Positions 26,411-35,890 of a stretch of 64,000 nucleotides of DNA are shown here, in pieces (position 1 is the first letter of the stretch; each line of letters begins with the position of its first letter). The notes below the pieces were generated by a model. It searched no databases, had not been told where the DNA came from, and saw only the letters and a program-made list of their open reading frames with translations. Location of the stretch: positions 1 to 64,000 of the forward strand of contig JAFWFU010000007.1 in NCBI GenBank assembly GCA_017515425.1. The letters are read 5' to 3'. Source of the DNA: Mogibacterium sp. (GTDB lineage Bacteria > Bacillota > Clostridia > Peptostreptococcales > Anaerovoracaceae). Position numbers and translations under genes: made by a program.

Positions 26411-27715
26411 TTAACTAAGCGCTTCTTTGTTGGGCCATCTCTCCTGAATAAGACTTGTCTTCATACCCGTCTCATTAGGCTCGAAGCATTCTGCGAGAAT
26501 ATTCCAGCCGAGGTCTAATGCGTCCTCGAGCGGGATATTTACAGAGAGATCCATCATCTTCGATTCGAATAGTTCGCCGTATTTCAGGAGCTTGTCGTCC
26601 CACTCCGTCATCATAAATCCCATGGATTTCTTCTCCAAGGATTCCTTGTACTGAGCATAGAGACGAATCATACCGTCCATCAGGGCGCGGTGGTCATCTC
26701 TCGTCTCCCCGTTTACATTCTGTTTAAGTCTGGAGAGCGATCCAAACGGCTCAATATGTCCGCTCTTGAGATAGTACTGACCCTCGGTGATATATCCCGT
26801 ATTGTCGGGAACCGGATGCGTTACGTCGTCGCCCGGCATGGTGGTAACACCGAGAATGGTGATTGAACCAGCGCCTTCAATATCCACCGCCTTTTCGTAA
26901 CGGGACGCAAGGCAGCTGTATAAGTCGCCCGGGTATCCACGGTTCGACGGTACCTGCTCCATAGTGATAGCCATCTCCTTCTGCGCGTCGGCAAAGTTAG
27001 TCATATCCGTCAGGAGAACCAGCACTCTCTTTCCTTCAAGAGCGAACTGCTCCGCGACAGCCAGCGACATATCCGGCACCAGGGTGCACTCTACGATAGG
27101 GTCTGCCGCCGTATGTATGAACATTACGGTATGGCTCATTGCGCCGCCCTTTTCCAAGGTATCACGGAATTCCATATAGTCGTCGTATTTGAGACCCATT
27201 CCTCCGAGAATGATCACGTCAACCTCCGCCTGCATAGCGATTCTGGACAGGAGCTGGTTATAAGGCTCTCCCGAAATCGAGAAAATAGGCAGTTTCTGAC
27301 TCTCTACCAATGTATTAAATACGTCTATCATTGGAATACCGGTACGAATCATATTCTTAGACAGAATACGCTTAGAGGGGTTGAATGACGGGCCGCCTAT
27401 AGGAATCAGGTTTTCCGTCAGCGCCGGTCCGTTGTCTCTCGGAACACCCGCACCGTCAAAGATACGGCCGAGAAGATGGTCTGAAAACGAAACCATCATC
27501 GGTCTCCCGAGGAAGCGAACAGGGTCTGTCGTGCTTACGCCCTGCGCACCGGCAAATACCTGGAGCGATACTATATCCTTCTCCAGCTTAATTACGTTGG
27601 CATAGCTGTCACCCACGAGCGCGAGGTCTCCGTTTTTGACGCCCTGCGCACGGACGGTAACTACATTGCCCACGATTGAATCTATTTTTGTATAAACTTT
27701 TTGCATATTTGGCAT
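26411..27715 (-). CDS. ntpB: V-type ATPase subunit B (non-catalytic nucleotide-binding)
   Basis: 434 residues. It has the A/B-subunit fold, with the degenerate P-loop region [15 protein letters not shown] instead of a true Walker A, and the conserved [14 protein letters not shown] and [17 protein letters not shown] [13 protein letters not shown] motifs. It alternates with subunit A in the head. The stop is 12 bp before ntpD. Confidence 0.95.
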   Translation of the reverse strand: MPNMQKVYTKIDSIVGNVVTVRAQGVKNGDLALVGDSYANVIKLEKDIVSLQVFAGAQGVSTTDPVRFLGRPMMVSFSDHLLGRIFDGAGVPRDNGPALTENLIPIGGPSFNPSKRILSKNMIRTGIPMIDVFNTLVESQKLPIFSISGEPYNQLLSRIAMQAEVDVIILGGMGLKYDDYMEFRDTLEKGGAMSHTVMFIHTAADPIVECTLVPDMSLAVAEQFALEGKRVLVLLTDMTNFADAQKEMAITMEQVPSNRGYPGDLYSCLASRYEKAVDIEGAGSITILGVTTMPGDDVTHPVPDNTGYITEGQYYLKSGHIEPFGSLSRLKQNVNGETRDDHRALMDGMIRLYAQYKESLEKKSMGFMMTEWDDKLLKYGELFESKMMDLSVNIPLEDALDLGWNILAECFEPNETGMKTSLIQERWPNKEALS

Positions 27716-27727
27716 TTCCCCGACCTC

Positions 27728-29458
27728 CTAACTTACGACCTTTGACATATAGAAGTCAGAAATCTTCTTTTCCTGCTTTTCGAACTCAGGCGTTTCGAAT
27801 TCGGTTCCGTGCCAATCGAGGAATTCCTGTCTGAGCTGGTTGAAGAAAGCTCTTATATCCTTCTTGTCAGCTATCTCGTATGTCTGCATCATGGCGTCAT
27901 AGAGCCTGTCGAATTCCTTGCGTTGTCTCTCGGGCACACATGCCGCGTCGATAGGATCAAATGAATTCTGCTGCAGATATACGGCGTCGAGGAGTTCTCC
28001 CTTCTGGTATGTGATGTAGTCCTCGTTCGAGGTTCCTTCCTCTCCGACTACCTTCATCATCTGTCCTACCTCGGTGCTCCTGATGAGGATTGACCTTGCC
28101 TGCTCCATGCGGTCAGTGTCTACAACGCCCTTGTATTTGGACCATGAATCCACCGGATGAATGGCAGGGTACTTACGGGCATCCGAGCGTTCCCTTGCAA
28201 GTCCGTGGAAAGCCCCGACTACCTTTAGCGTCGCCTGCGTTACAGGCTCCTCGAAGTTACCGCCGGCAGGCGAAACCGTACCGCCTATCGTGATAGAAGC
28301 AATTCTGTCGTCGTTCAGACGAACCTTCCCCGCTCTCTCGTAGAATGCGGCGATTGAAGATTCCAGATAAGCCGGGAATGCTTCCTCTCCCGGAATCTCT
28401 TCCAGCCTTCCGCTCATCTCACGCATAGCCTGCGCCCAGCGGCTTGTGGAGTCAGCAAGCATAAGTACGTCGAGTCCCATCTGTCTGTAATACTCAGCCA
28501 GCGTAACCGCCGTATATACGGAAGCTTCTCTTGCCGCTACCGGCATCGATGACGTATTGCAGATGATGATGGTTCTTTCCATCAGCGAACGGCCTGTTTT
28601 CGGGTCTATGAGTTCAGGGAACTCCTTCAGAACCTCTACTACCTCTCCGGCACGCTCTCCGCAGGCAGCTACGATTACTATATCCACGTCGGAATTCTTA
28701 GCCTGCATATGCTGCAATACCGTCTTTCCCGCTCCGAACGGTCCGGGCGTACAGAATGTGCCGCCCTTCGCAACCGGAAGGAATGCGTCGATACAGCGAA
28801 TCTTCGTTACCAGAGGTTCATTCGGGCGCAGCTTCTCAGCATAGCAATCCACCGCCTGCTTGATAGGCTGGGTGAATACCATGGAGAGCTCCCTTTCCTC
28901 TCCTTTGTCATTTGCAATCGTGCAAATAGTCTCGCGGACATGATAGGAACCATGCTTCTTAATCGACTTTACCGTCCAATCAGTTCCTCTCAGCGTGAAA
29001 GGCACCATGATATGGTGGGTGAAAAGCCCTTCGGGTACGGTTCCGATCGTGTCTCCGGCTCTTACCCTATCGCCTACCTCGGCAACAGGCGTAAAATCCC
29101 AATTACGGTCAGGAATGGCGTCAAGATATACTCCTCTATCCAAGAAAAACCCGCACTGTTCCGCAAGCTGCGGCAGCGGATTTTGCAGACCGTCATATAC
29201 CTGTGTCAACAATCCCGGACCCAAATCTACGGACATGAGCTCTCCCGTGAACTCTACTGCATCACCGACCTTAATTCCGTCGGTCATCTCGTAGATTTGC
29301 ATACTTACTTCCCCGTTGTTGATACGAATGACCTCTCCTTTGAGACGCTTGTCGTCAACGAGGATGTAACCAACTTCATTCTTTCGAACTGAGCCATCGA
29401 AATCAACTTTTATGAGGTTACCGTTGACTCCGGCTACATATCCTGTTTCTACTTTCAT
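27728..29458 (-). CDS. ntpA: V-type ATPase catalytic subunit A
   Basis: 576 residues. Walker A is GPFGAGKTV (about residue 237), the Walker B region is VLMLADSTSRWAQAMRE, and the conserved glutamate region is ERAGEV. The A-type insertion ('non-homologous region') at about 115-190 is present (VGDRVRAGDTIGTVPEG). It hydrolyses ATP to drive ion pumping, or makes ATP in reverse. Start preceded by AGGAGTGTTAT. Confidence 0.96.
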   Translation of the reverse strand: MKVETGYVAGVNGNLIKVDFDGSVRKNEVGYILVDDKRLKGEVIRINNGEVSMQIYEMTDGIKVGDAVEFTGELMSVDLGPGLLTQVYDGLQNPLPQLAEQCGFFLDRGVYLDAIPDRNWDFTPVAEVGDRVRAGDTIGTVPEGLFTHHIMVPFTLRGTDWTVKSIKKHGSYHVRETICTIANDKGEERELSMVFTQPIKQAVDCYAEKLRPNEPLVTKIRCIDAFLPVAKGGTFCTPGPFGAGKTVLQHMQAKNSDVDIVIVAACGERAGEVVEVLKEFPELIDPKTGRSLMERTIIICNTSSMPVAAREASVYTAVTLAEYYRQMGLDVLMLADSTSRWAQAMREMSGRLEEIPGEEAFPAYLESSIAAFYERAGKVRLNDDRIASITIGGTVSPAGGNFEEPVTQATLKVVGAFHGLARERSDARKYPAIHPVDSWSKYKGVVDTDRMEQARSILIRSTEVGQMMKVVGEEGTSNEDYITYQKGELLDAVYLQQNSFDPIDAACVPERQRKEFDRLYDAMMQTYEIADKKDIRAFFNQLRQEFLDWHGTEFETPEFEKQEKKISDFYMSKVVS

Positions 29459-29476
29459 ATAACACTCCTGTTATAA

Positions 29477-29998
29477 CTACAAACTATACACGCGCTGCTG
29501 TATCCCTTCGAAGAGTGAATCAAACTCCGCCTTACCTCTCTCCTGCTCAAAGCAGCTAAGGCGTTCGAGCAGTCTCAGCTTGATTGCATAGCCGAAAATC
29601 ACATAGTCATCAAACATATGCAGACCTATCAGCGAATCAAGATTTTCGAACTCATACTCCAAAAGCAGCCTTTCGGCTTCAAGCGGGTTCTTCGCGCTGA
29701 GCGCTGATGAGACCACCTGTGAGATAAATCCATCCTTATCATATGCGGATGAATAGTTCTTTCCGAGGTTCATGCTCCTTTGGTAGCTGAGCTCCTTCTT
29801 GAGCATTCCGTAGAAGGCTGCCCACTCGCTTACGAGAGGACCTTCCGTAGAATCCAATGTGAGATTTTCGAGAAGTTCATAAGTTGAATCACTAACATTC
29901 GATTGGCATAGCGACAGAAATTCGCCGTAGGTTATCGGCATATCTCCGTCTGCTCTGAGTTCAGGCAGGCTTGCTGTCAGATAATAATACGAAGCCAT
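29477..29998 (-). CDS. DUF2764-like V-ATPase accessory subunit
   Basis: 173 residues, soluble and mostly helical. It starts MASYYYLTASLPELRADGDMP, which matches my memory of the DUF2764 family found between subunits E and A in spirochete and Bacteroidetes V-ATPase operons. It sits exactly at that place here. No canonical subunit C is present, and this protein is the natural candidate to fill that position; that is inference. Start after AGAAGGAGGCAGAGT. Confidence 0.7.
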   Translation of the reverse strand: MASYYYLTASLPELRADGDMPITYGEFLSLCQSNVSDSTYELLENLTLDSTEGPLVSEWAAFYGMLKKELSYQRSMNLGKNYSSAYDKDGFISQVVSSALSAKNPLEAERLLLEYEFENLDSLIGLHMFDDYVIFGYAIKLRLLERLSCFEQERGKAEFDSLFEGIQQRVYSL

Positions 29999-30013
29999 AC
30001 TCTGCCTCCTTCT

Positions 30014-30577
30014 CTAATTGAAGTCCAGATCTCTGAAGTATGGCATCAGCATCTCCATGATGCCGTCATCTGAACAGTCGAAATAACCGGAACCGTCCTT
30101 TGCTGCCAGACGGAATCCATGCTGTACGTTTTTCGTAGGTCTGATCTCGAGTCCGTTCTTAATCTCTTCGGCAAGCTCGGCTTTGAGCGCATCACTTACC
30201 TCCGCCACCTCAGCGACGCAGTCCGCAATATTCTCGCCGGCAACAGCCATGCGGATCAGCTCTCCGAGAGCTTTACCCGAAAGCACTTTACCAACTCCGG
30301 CTGCCATGATTTTTTCGAATTCCTTCTGAATCTCTGACTTAAATGCCAGAACGGCGTCCCTCTTCGCCTGCTCCGCACTGACCTCGGCACTTTCCTTGAG
30401 AATGGCTATTTCCTTCTCAGCAGCGTCCTTATACTGCTGTGCCTCAGTCTTGGCTCCGCTTACGATAGAGTCGGCCTTCTTCTTAGCTTCTGCGATAATC
30501 GCTTCCGCTTCGGCGTTTGCCGCCTCTACCCCTTCTTTGCGAATAGAGGAAACAAGGTCTTGAATTTGTAATTCCAT
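30014..30577 (-). CDS. ntpE: V-type ATPase subunit E (peripheral stalk)
   Basis: 187 residues. The N-terminal half is a long Ala/Glu/Lys-rich helix (about 15-110) typical of the stalk coiled coil; the C-terminal half is the globular head-binding part (NVQHGFRLAAKDGSGYFDCS). First gene of the operon, with the strong site AGGAGGGGCCT before the ATG. Confidence 0.88.
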   Translation of the reverse strand: MELQIQDLVSSIRKEGVEAANAEAEAIIAEAKKKADSIVSGAKTEAQQYKDAAEKEIAILKESAEVSAEQAKRDAVLAFKSEIQKEFEKIMAAGVGKVLSGKALGELIRMAVAGENIADCVAEVAEVSDALKAELAEEIKNGLEIRPTKNVQHGFRLAAKDGSGYFDCSDDGIMEMLMPYFRDLDFN

Positions 30578-30627
30578 AGGCCCCTCCTGTTATTGAAACA
30601 ATAGCTTATATTGATATGAAAAACACA

Positions 30628-30657
30628 GCTACACAAATTTTATCATAAAAATGTAGC
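30628..30657 (-). promoter_or_regulatory. inverted repeat upstream of the V-ATPase operon
   Basis: GCTACA (30628-30633) and TGTAGC (30652-30657) flank an AT core with TTTT/AAAA pairs. It lies about 50 nt before ntpE and overlaps a TATGATAAAAT promoter-like word. Could be an operator or a leader hairpin. Confidence 0.35.
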
Positions 30658-30734
30658 CGAAAAGAATAATAAAATTTTAACAAACTGCAAAATCTTGTAT
30701 TTTTTTATAGACTATTCGTCGGATTTTCTATGAA

Positions 30735-30914
30735 TCAGTCTAAAAAATAGACCCCTGCCGAAATAAACGCCGTCACAACCATGGCGAGCGAAATGAGAAT
30801 CGCTATCACCTTAGCTCCCATGCCGAGACGCGCCCTCTGCTTATCATAGCGGGCGTATTCCGATCTCCCCGCATCACCCTTCTGCGTATTCTTCTTGCTG
30901 TACCTATTAGACAT
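30735..30914 (-). CDS. 59-residue single-pass membrane protein
   Basis: A short gene running from ATG at 30914 to TGA at 30735. The first ~33 residues are basic and polar (SNRYSKKNTQKGDAGRSEYA); residues about 34-56 form one membrane helix (VIAILISLAMVVTAFISAGV). It has its own promoter (TTGCAA, 18 bp, TATAAG) and an AAAGGAG ribosome site, which makes it convincing despite its size. Lys/Arg-rich start with one helix suggests an N-in orientation. Function unknown; it resembles small envelope proteins often found near rlmH or ATPase genes only by position. Confidence 0.7.
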   Translation of the reverse strand: MSNRYSKKNTQKGDAGRSEYARYDKQRARLGMGAKVIAILISLAMVVTAFISAGVYFLD

Positions 30915-30937
30915 TATTAAAACTCCTTTTTTTAAAT

Positions 30938-30967
30938 CTTATATCTTTTTATAAGGCATAGTTGCAA
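30938..30967 (-). promoter_or_regulatory. promoter of the 59-residue membrane protein gene
   Basis: On the minus strand TTGCAA (30962-30967) and TATAAG (30938-30943) with 18-bp spacing; start point about 15 nt before the AAAGGAG site. Confidence 0.55.
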
Positions 30968-30999
30968 CTCGCCTTCTCCTTATTGAGCAACCGCTACTT

Positions 31000-31028
31000 G
31001 TCATCCTGAGCGAAGTCGAAGGATCCTA
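31000..31028. repeat. dispersed intergenic repeat, TCATCCTGAG type, copy 2
   Basis: GTCATCCTGAGCGAAGTCGA followed by AGGATCC. Its right end supplies part of the rlmH stop codon (AAATAGGATCC on the minus strand). Confidence 0.75.
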
Positions 31029-31505
31029 TTTATGATATGCTTCTCCAGCGTTGATTTTGAAAGCGCGGTATATCTGCTCAAGTGCCACGACGCGCGCCAG
31101 CTGGTGCGGCAGCGTAATTCGCCCGAAGCTCAATTTCATATCCGCCCTCGCCTTCACGTCAGCGCTCAGCCCTAGGCTACCCCCGATTATAATAGCAATA
31201 GAGGAATGCGTAAAGCTGACCTTCGACATAATATCCGCAATCTCCTCGGAGCTCTTTTCATTTCCCCTGACGTCGAGGGCGATTACATAGTCGGACTTTG
31301 CTATCCTGTCGAGGATATTCCTTCCCTCCGCCTCTATCACCTTGATTTCATCTGCTGTAGAGGCGTTTGCGGGCAGTTTCTCTTCCCTGACCTCTGCGAT
31401 TTCCGCATTGCAATAGGGTTTCAGCCGCTTCATATATTCCGAGCAGGCATCCATCCAATATTTTTCTTTCAGCTTTCCAACGCAGACAATTCTAATATTC
31501 AGCAT
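31026..31505 (-). CDS. rlmH: 23S rRNA (pseudouridine1915-N3)-methyltransferase
   Basis: 159 residues, a SPOUT-class methyltransferase acting on helix 69 of the large subunit. Family features are the start MLNIRIVCVGKLKEKYW, the SAM-knot motif IIIGGSLGLSADVKARAD and the ending TLPHQLARVVALEQIYRAFKI with AGEAYHK. The full C-terminus is retained although a dispersed repeat reaches into the stop codon. Confidence 0.95.
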   Translation of the reverse strand: MLNIRIVCVGKLKEKYWMDACSEYMKRLKPYCNAEIAEVREEKLPANASTADEIKVIEAEGRNILDRIAKSDYVIALDVRGNEKSSEEIADIMSKVSFTHSSIAIIIGGSLGLSADVKARADMKLSFGRITLPHQLARVVALEQIYRAFKINAGEAYHK

Positions 31506-31543
31506 AATTCCCTTGCTGTCTCTCTATCTTTCACACAACACCG

Positions 31544-32356
31544 TCATTTCGAGCCGCAGATTTTCAGTCCTTCCTTCGCCGCAATGCTGAGCGTATAATG
31601 CTCGTCCTTTATAAATCCTTCTTCCTCTAAAATCCCCTCAACCGTCTTTCGAGCCTCAAAAGGCGAATTATTATGAAAGCTCAGATGAGCCAGCATAATC
31701 GGAAGCGGCGCGCATGGAGCGTTGCTGCTAAATCTTTCCCTCAGCAAATCCGCGAGCAGCTCCCCTGCCGCTCTATTAGAGAGATGTCCGTTGTCGCTTT
31801 TTATCCTGAGCTTGAGATGATAGGGATAGTCACCGTACATCAGCAAATGTTCGTCGTGATTTGCCTCTATCACCAGCATTGTCGCGTCGCTTATCTCCTG
31901 ATATATGTCCTCGGTAATCATTCCCGTATCAGTCACCACGGAGAGCTTCTCCTCTCCGCAGATTATCGAAAAGCCTATCGGCTCGGTCGCGTCATGGCTT
32001 AGGGGGAACGCCCTTATTCTAATCTCTTCGTCTGATATTTCCTCGCCCGCAGAGAGCAGCCTAAGCCTTTCGTCCCCGAGCTCGTCAAAAATGCTGCAAG
32101 AGTCCACCGTCCCCCTGCTCGCGTAAACGCTCGCATTTTCGCATTTCTTCGCCAAGGTCTTTATACATCTTATATGGTCTGTATGTTCGTGAGTGATGAG
32201 TATCGCCGATACATCTTCCTTCGCAATCTCGAGTTCCTCGAGTGCCCTCGTAATTCTTATACAGGAAAGCCCAGCGTCCAATATGAGAGCTTTCCGTCCC
32301 TCGCGTATTATATATGAATTGCCGGAGCTGCTGCTCCCGACCGATATTATTTCCAT
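31544..32356 (-). CDS. metallo-beta-lactamase-fold hydrolase (WalJ/YycJ-like)
   Basis: 270 residues from ATG at 32356, chosen for the TTTGGAGGCAGA site; the in-frame ATG at 32377 lacks one. The metal-binding motif THEHTDH is at about 54-60, with LSHDAT, TDTG and HLSFHN further on. The start MEIISVGSSSSGNSYII is typical of WalJ, an exonuclease-like hydrolase linked in Bacillota to DNA repair and cell-wall control. rlmH follows; in many Bacillota walJ and rlmH are neighbours too. Confidence 0.85.
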   Translation of the reverse strand: MEIISVGSSSSGNSYIIREGRKALILDAGLSCIRITRALEELEIAKEDVSAILITHEHTDHIRCIKTLAKKCENASVYASRGTVDSCSIFDELGDERLRLLSAGEEISDEEIRIRAFPLSHDATEPIGFSIICGEEKLSVVTDTGMITEDIYQEISDATMLVIEANHDEHLLMYGDYPYHLKLRIKSDNGHLSNRAAGELLADLLRERFSSNAPCAPLPIMLAHLSFHNNSPFEARKTVEGILEEEGFIKDEHYTLSIAAKEGLKICGSK

Positions 32357-32402
32357 TCTGCCTCCAAATATCCGCACCTTTAATTGGGCGAAATATGCCT
32401 CT

Positions 32403-32424
32403 TCTAAAGCTGTCTAAAGCTAAG
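32403..32424 (-). repeat. 10-bp tandem duplication at the addB stop
   Basis: On the minus strand CTTAGCTTTA is followed by GACAGCTTTA. The TAG stop lies in the first unit, and a second TAG is in frame two codons later (TAG CTT TAG). Confidence 0.5.
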
Positions 32425-35400
32425 TAGTCACATCAGTTTTCTGTGTTTTCTCGGGCTTCTTTGGCATGCGCCGCGCGGCGTTGGCTGGGCTTCCTGAATC
32501 CCGTCTGCAAACCGCCTTATAGCCGCAATAGGTACAGACTATCTTGTTCTGATTTTCCCTGAAAGGTCGTATGTCGATTTTGCCGTTCAGAATTCCCGAG
32601 GCAGTTTCCTCTATTCTTTGCAGAACTTCATGCCTCAGCTCCTCATATTCTTCGCGGCTGACCGCCGTTTCCCTCTCAGCCTTAGAGAGCACCTCTTTCG
32701 GCATGGCTCCCAGCACGCCCTCTTCATTTATATATGCCCCCCTAAGCTTGAATATATCGCCGGGCTCCTTCCCCAGCATACGGCTAAAATCCTTCTCCGT
32801 TTTATTGTTCATGGCTTCCATGGGGTCATTTATATTGAAATAAAACATACCCGCCGGTTCGTATTCACCTGAGCTCGCCGAAATAAGATATATCATAAGC
32901 TGCATTTTGAGCCCGCTCCTGAGCTTCCAAAGATCGAGCCTGTCGCTCCCCGTCTTATAGTCGATTACTCTGACTCGCTCTTCTCCCTCGACGTTCAGAA
33001 CGTCCAAGCGGTCTATTCGCCCTTCTACCAAGACCTCCTCTTCGCCCACTTTCAGCTTTATCGGCTCAAACCTTCTATAGCGCCCAAAGCCTTCTTCAAA
33101 TGCCGCGCTCTCCACAGTTTCGGCTGATAGCTGCACAGCCATAGCCTCCGCCGCCTTGCCGCAGATTTCGCGAATTCTCTCCAACCTGTATTCCTCGCCC
33201 GCAGTCGAAACGAAGAGCCCGCCCCTGTATTCCTCTGCAAGCCTTCCGAGCTCCTCATCGACTATACGAAGGAGCTCCTCGCTGCTTCCTTCCTTTACCC
33301 TGAGCATGAGAGGTCTGTCCGCCGTCAGCCTCTTGGCGACCGCCATAAGACATTCGTGATAGACATCTCCCACAGATCGAGAATCCGTCTCGAAGCTTCG
33401 CTCTTCCTCAGGTGACAGCCCACGGCTTATAAAATACTTAAACGGGCAGTCGAAGTAATTTCCAATCGCCGAAGCGCTGAGAGGCAAGACTCCCCCTCCG
33501 GCATTGAAAAGCTCTTTTGCAATATCCTTTCCGAGCGGCTTAGCCTCGTTCTCGTCCGCCAGGGCTTCCATGATTCTGTCAATTTCGCTCTTTCTGTTTT
33601 CCCTATACCAAGCCAAAAGCGCGCGCGTGAGGTCGTCATGCGCCTCGCTCCTATCCACAGCTTTAATATGCACCGAAAGATGACGCAGCCCGTCCTCGGG
33701 CTTGTTGAACATATCGAGAGCCCAGCCCTCGCTGATAATATCCCTCTTTATAAATCCCTGCTCGTTTATCTTCGGAAAGAGCTGTCTGAGCGCGTCGATT
33801 ACAGGCGCAGGGCTTGCGTCGTTTCCGCTCGTATCCGTAAGCGCATAGCTTATGTATAGCTTGCTGTCCGCCTTGGACATCATTCTATACATAGCCGCAT
33901 TCTCTTCGTCCATTTTGAGATCGTCGAGAGTGCCGAGCGCGAAACCCCTGGATTTGAAATAGTCCTTTTCGTCTATGGAAAAGAGCCCTTCCGTCCTCGG
34001 CTTCATAGGCATTGTGCCCTCATTGGCTCCGAGTATGACGACCGCCTTCACGGAATGCGGGCGGGTTCTAATCATGGTTCCAAGCGAAAGTCCGTCAGAG
34101 CTCTTAGGGATTACGCCCACTTCCACGTCTGAAAGCCCGGCGATATAAAGCTCCGTAAATTCAGCAAAGTCGAGTTTCTCGCCGCCCGCTATCTCGGTCA
34201 TCTGATTCAGAATGTCAATGGCTTTGTCATAGCTCTGCACAAGCCTCTGCGCTTCGTCAGAAAGCCCCTCTTCATCAGCCAGCGCCGCCATAGCCTCGAG
34301 ATTTTCAGAAATATTCCATTCCTCTTCAAGATATTTCTTAAAGCCGCACGTAAAGCCTGCAATATCCGCTTCCTCTCCGAGCCTGTCAAGCCTCAGGAGC
34401 GCATTTGAAATGCGTTCACGCATATCGTTAAGCTCTGCAAGCTTATCTTCGCCGAGAGCGTCCGCTCCGTATTTGAACTCTCTATCCCACATGGAGCCAT
34501 TGACCCTGTAATTTCTGACATAGTTTTCGAGCTCCTCTATTTCCTCGTCCGCAAAATCCGTCAGCCCCGTTTTAAGCATTGAGAAAAGGAATTGCGGAGC
34601 CTTCTTATATACCTTAAACCAGAGCAGATTGACTATGAAGCTGACCGCCGCCGTATCGGTAATGCTCCGCACGGAGTCGGAAAAGACGGGCAGTCCGTAT
34701 TCCGCGAATACGCGCCTGATTATCGGGTGCATTGCGCCCTCATCATTTGCGATTATCTGAATATCCCTCATCTTAAATCCGAGGTCTCTTACCAAATGCC
34801 ATATATAGACAGCCGCATTCTCAGCCTCATAATATGGATTGGCTGCGCATACCATGGTGAGGTCATCAGGTGTGAAATCTTTATTATCGGCGCTCTCCGA
34901 AGCTCCAACATTCTTGCTATCCCCATAGCTCCAGAGCCCGCTCTCTATCCGCCTTATGGTCTCGGATTTTTGCAGCAGATAGGATTCTTCGTCTATCTCT
35001 TCAATGCTGAAATCTATGCCATGCTCCAATGCCCTTCCCCTAAGCAGCGCTATGAGTCTCTCGTCAAGACCGAAATCGCTTCTATTTATAATGAAGTTCA
35101 CGTCATTTGCCGTCTTGGCGATTTCAATAAGAGCGTTCGTAAACTTAGGCGTGATATTATCATAGCCATAGACCCATACCGACTTGCCCTTCACAAGCTT
35201 TGATTTGCCTATCGCGTCGACATACATGGAAATATAATCCTCAGGGTCGGTGTACCGGTCCTTTATGAATTCCTCATAAGACCTTATCACCCCTCGCAGC
35301 TCTTTAAGCTTTGAATTCAGCAGGGGATTGTCCTCAGAGTCGCCAAGCATAGCCTCGAGCTCCTCATCTCTGCAATTCTGCTGCTTGAACTCCGAGATGA

Positions 35401-35755
35401 AATCGTTCAGCATGGCGGTAAAGCTGAGCTTACCGGCAGAACGCCTGAATACTTCAAATTCCTCGCCATGCTCTTTTATCAGCTTAGTCAGGAGCATGAA
35501 CCTGCCGTATTTGTTGAGCATTCGGACAGATTCTATTCCCTGCTCTGCCAGCACGCGGAGTCCCAGCCTGTTCATGGAGAGGATTTCCACGTCAAAGAGG
35601 CAGTCCGTCTCAAGGTATTTGAGCGCCTGCGTCTCAGCCGCCAGCGTATACTGATTTGGCACCAAAACGAGCGTCTCCGCGCCGCCTTCCCTAATGCGGT
35701 CGTAGATAAAACGCTCCTTGTCTATATTCTCTCTGCCTGCAAACAATCTGAGCAT
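32420..35755 (-). CDS. addB: ATP-dependent nuclease subunit B (AddB/RexB-like)
   Basis: 1111 residues counted from ATG at 35755, where the family start (MLRLFAGRENIDKERFIYDRI) begins; 15 more in-frame codons upstream look unrelated. AddB is a helicase-like scaffold with a C-terminal RecB-family nuclease. The nuclease motif RVIDYKTGSD is at about residue 945. The iron-sulfur cysteines are FDCPFKYF (about 780) and CTYCGYKAVC (near the end). The N-terminal P-loop expected in Bacillus AddB (G-x4-GKT) is replaced by GRENIDKE, so the Walker A is missing, as I recall for RexB-type proteins. The partner addA is not seen next to it. Confidence 0.88.
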   Translation of the reverse strand: MLRLFAGRENIDKERFIYDRIREGGAETLVLVPNQYTLAAETQALKYLETDCLFDVEILSMNRLGLRVLAEQGIESVRMLNKYGRFMLLTKLIKEHGEEFEVFRRSAGKLSFTAMLNDFISEFKQQNCRDEELEAMLGDSEDNPLLNSKLKELRGVIRSYEEFIKDRYTDPEDYISMYVDAIGKSKLVKGKSVWVYGYDNITPKFTNALIEIAKTANDVNFIINRSDFGLDERLIALLRGRALEHGIDFSIEEIDEESYLLQKSETIRRIESGLWSYGDSKNVGASESADNKDFTPDDLTMVCAANPYYEAENAAVYIWHLVRDLGFKMRDIQIIANDEGAMHPIIRRVFAEYGLPVFSDSVRSITDTAAVSFIVNLLWFKVYKKAPQFLFSMLKTGLTDFADEEIEELENYVRNYRVNGSMWDREFKYGADALGEDKLAELNDMRERISNALLRLDRLGEEADIAGFTCGFKKYLEEEWNISENLEAMAALADEEGLSDEAQRLVQSYDKAIDILNQMTEIAGGEKLDFAEFTELYIAGLSDVEVGVIPKSSDGLSLGTMIRTRPHSVKAVVILGANEGTMPMKPRTEGLFSIDEKDYFKSRGFALGTLDDLKMDEENAAMYRMMSKADSKLYISYALTDTSGNDASPAPVIDALRQLFPKINEQGFIKRDIISEGWALDMFNKPEDGLRHLSVHIKAVDRSEAHDDLTRALLAWYRENRKSEIDRIMEALADENEAKPLGKDIAKELFNAGGGVLPLSASAIGNYFDCPFKYFISRGLSPEEERSFETDSRSVGDVYHECLMAVAKRLTADRPLMLRVKEGSSEELLRIVDEELGRLAEEYRGGLFVSTAGEEYRLERIREICGKAAEAMAVQLSAETVESAAFEEGFGRYRRFEPIKLKVGEEEVLVEGRIDRLDVLNVEGEERVRVIDYKTGSDRLDLWKLRSGLKMQLMIYLISASSGEYEPAGMFYFNINDPMEAMNNKTEKDFSRMLGKEPGDIFKLRGAYINEEGVLGAMPKEVLSKAERETAVSREEYEELRHEVLQRIEETASGILNGKIDIRPFRENQNKIVCTYCGYKAVCRRDSGSPANAARRMPKKPEKTQKTDVTT

Positions 35756-35853
35756 ACTCTGATATTTTACTATAAGCAGAGCGAAAATATAAGAGTTCAA
35801 ATACAGCTCGCATTTCCGCGGCTTGCCGTTTTATGTTTCCACAACTCTGTGGC

Positions 35854-35883
35854 TTGCAATATGTCCGGCTGCGCTAGTATAAT
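35854..35883 (+). promoter_or_regulatory. promoter of the ATP-grasp gene
   Basis: TTGCAA (35854-35859) and TATAAT (35878-35883) with 18-bp spacing. The start point would fall at about 35889-35891, on or just before the ATG. Confidence 0.6.
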
Positions 35884-35890
35884 TTCGAAT

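Noticed and set aside
35468..35890. Upstream extension of the ATP-grasp frame by 141 codons
   Set aside because: It overlaps addB on the other strand and contains the promoter; homology of the product begins at the ATG at 35891.
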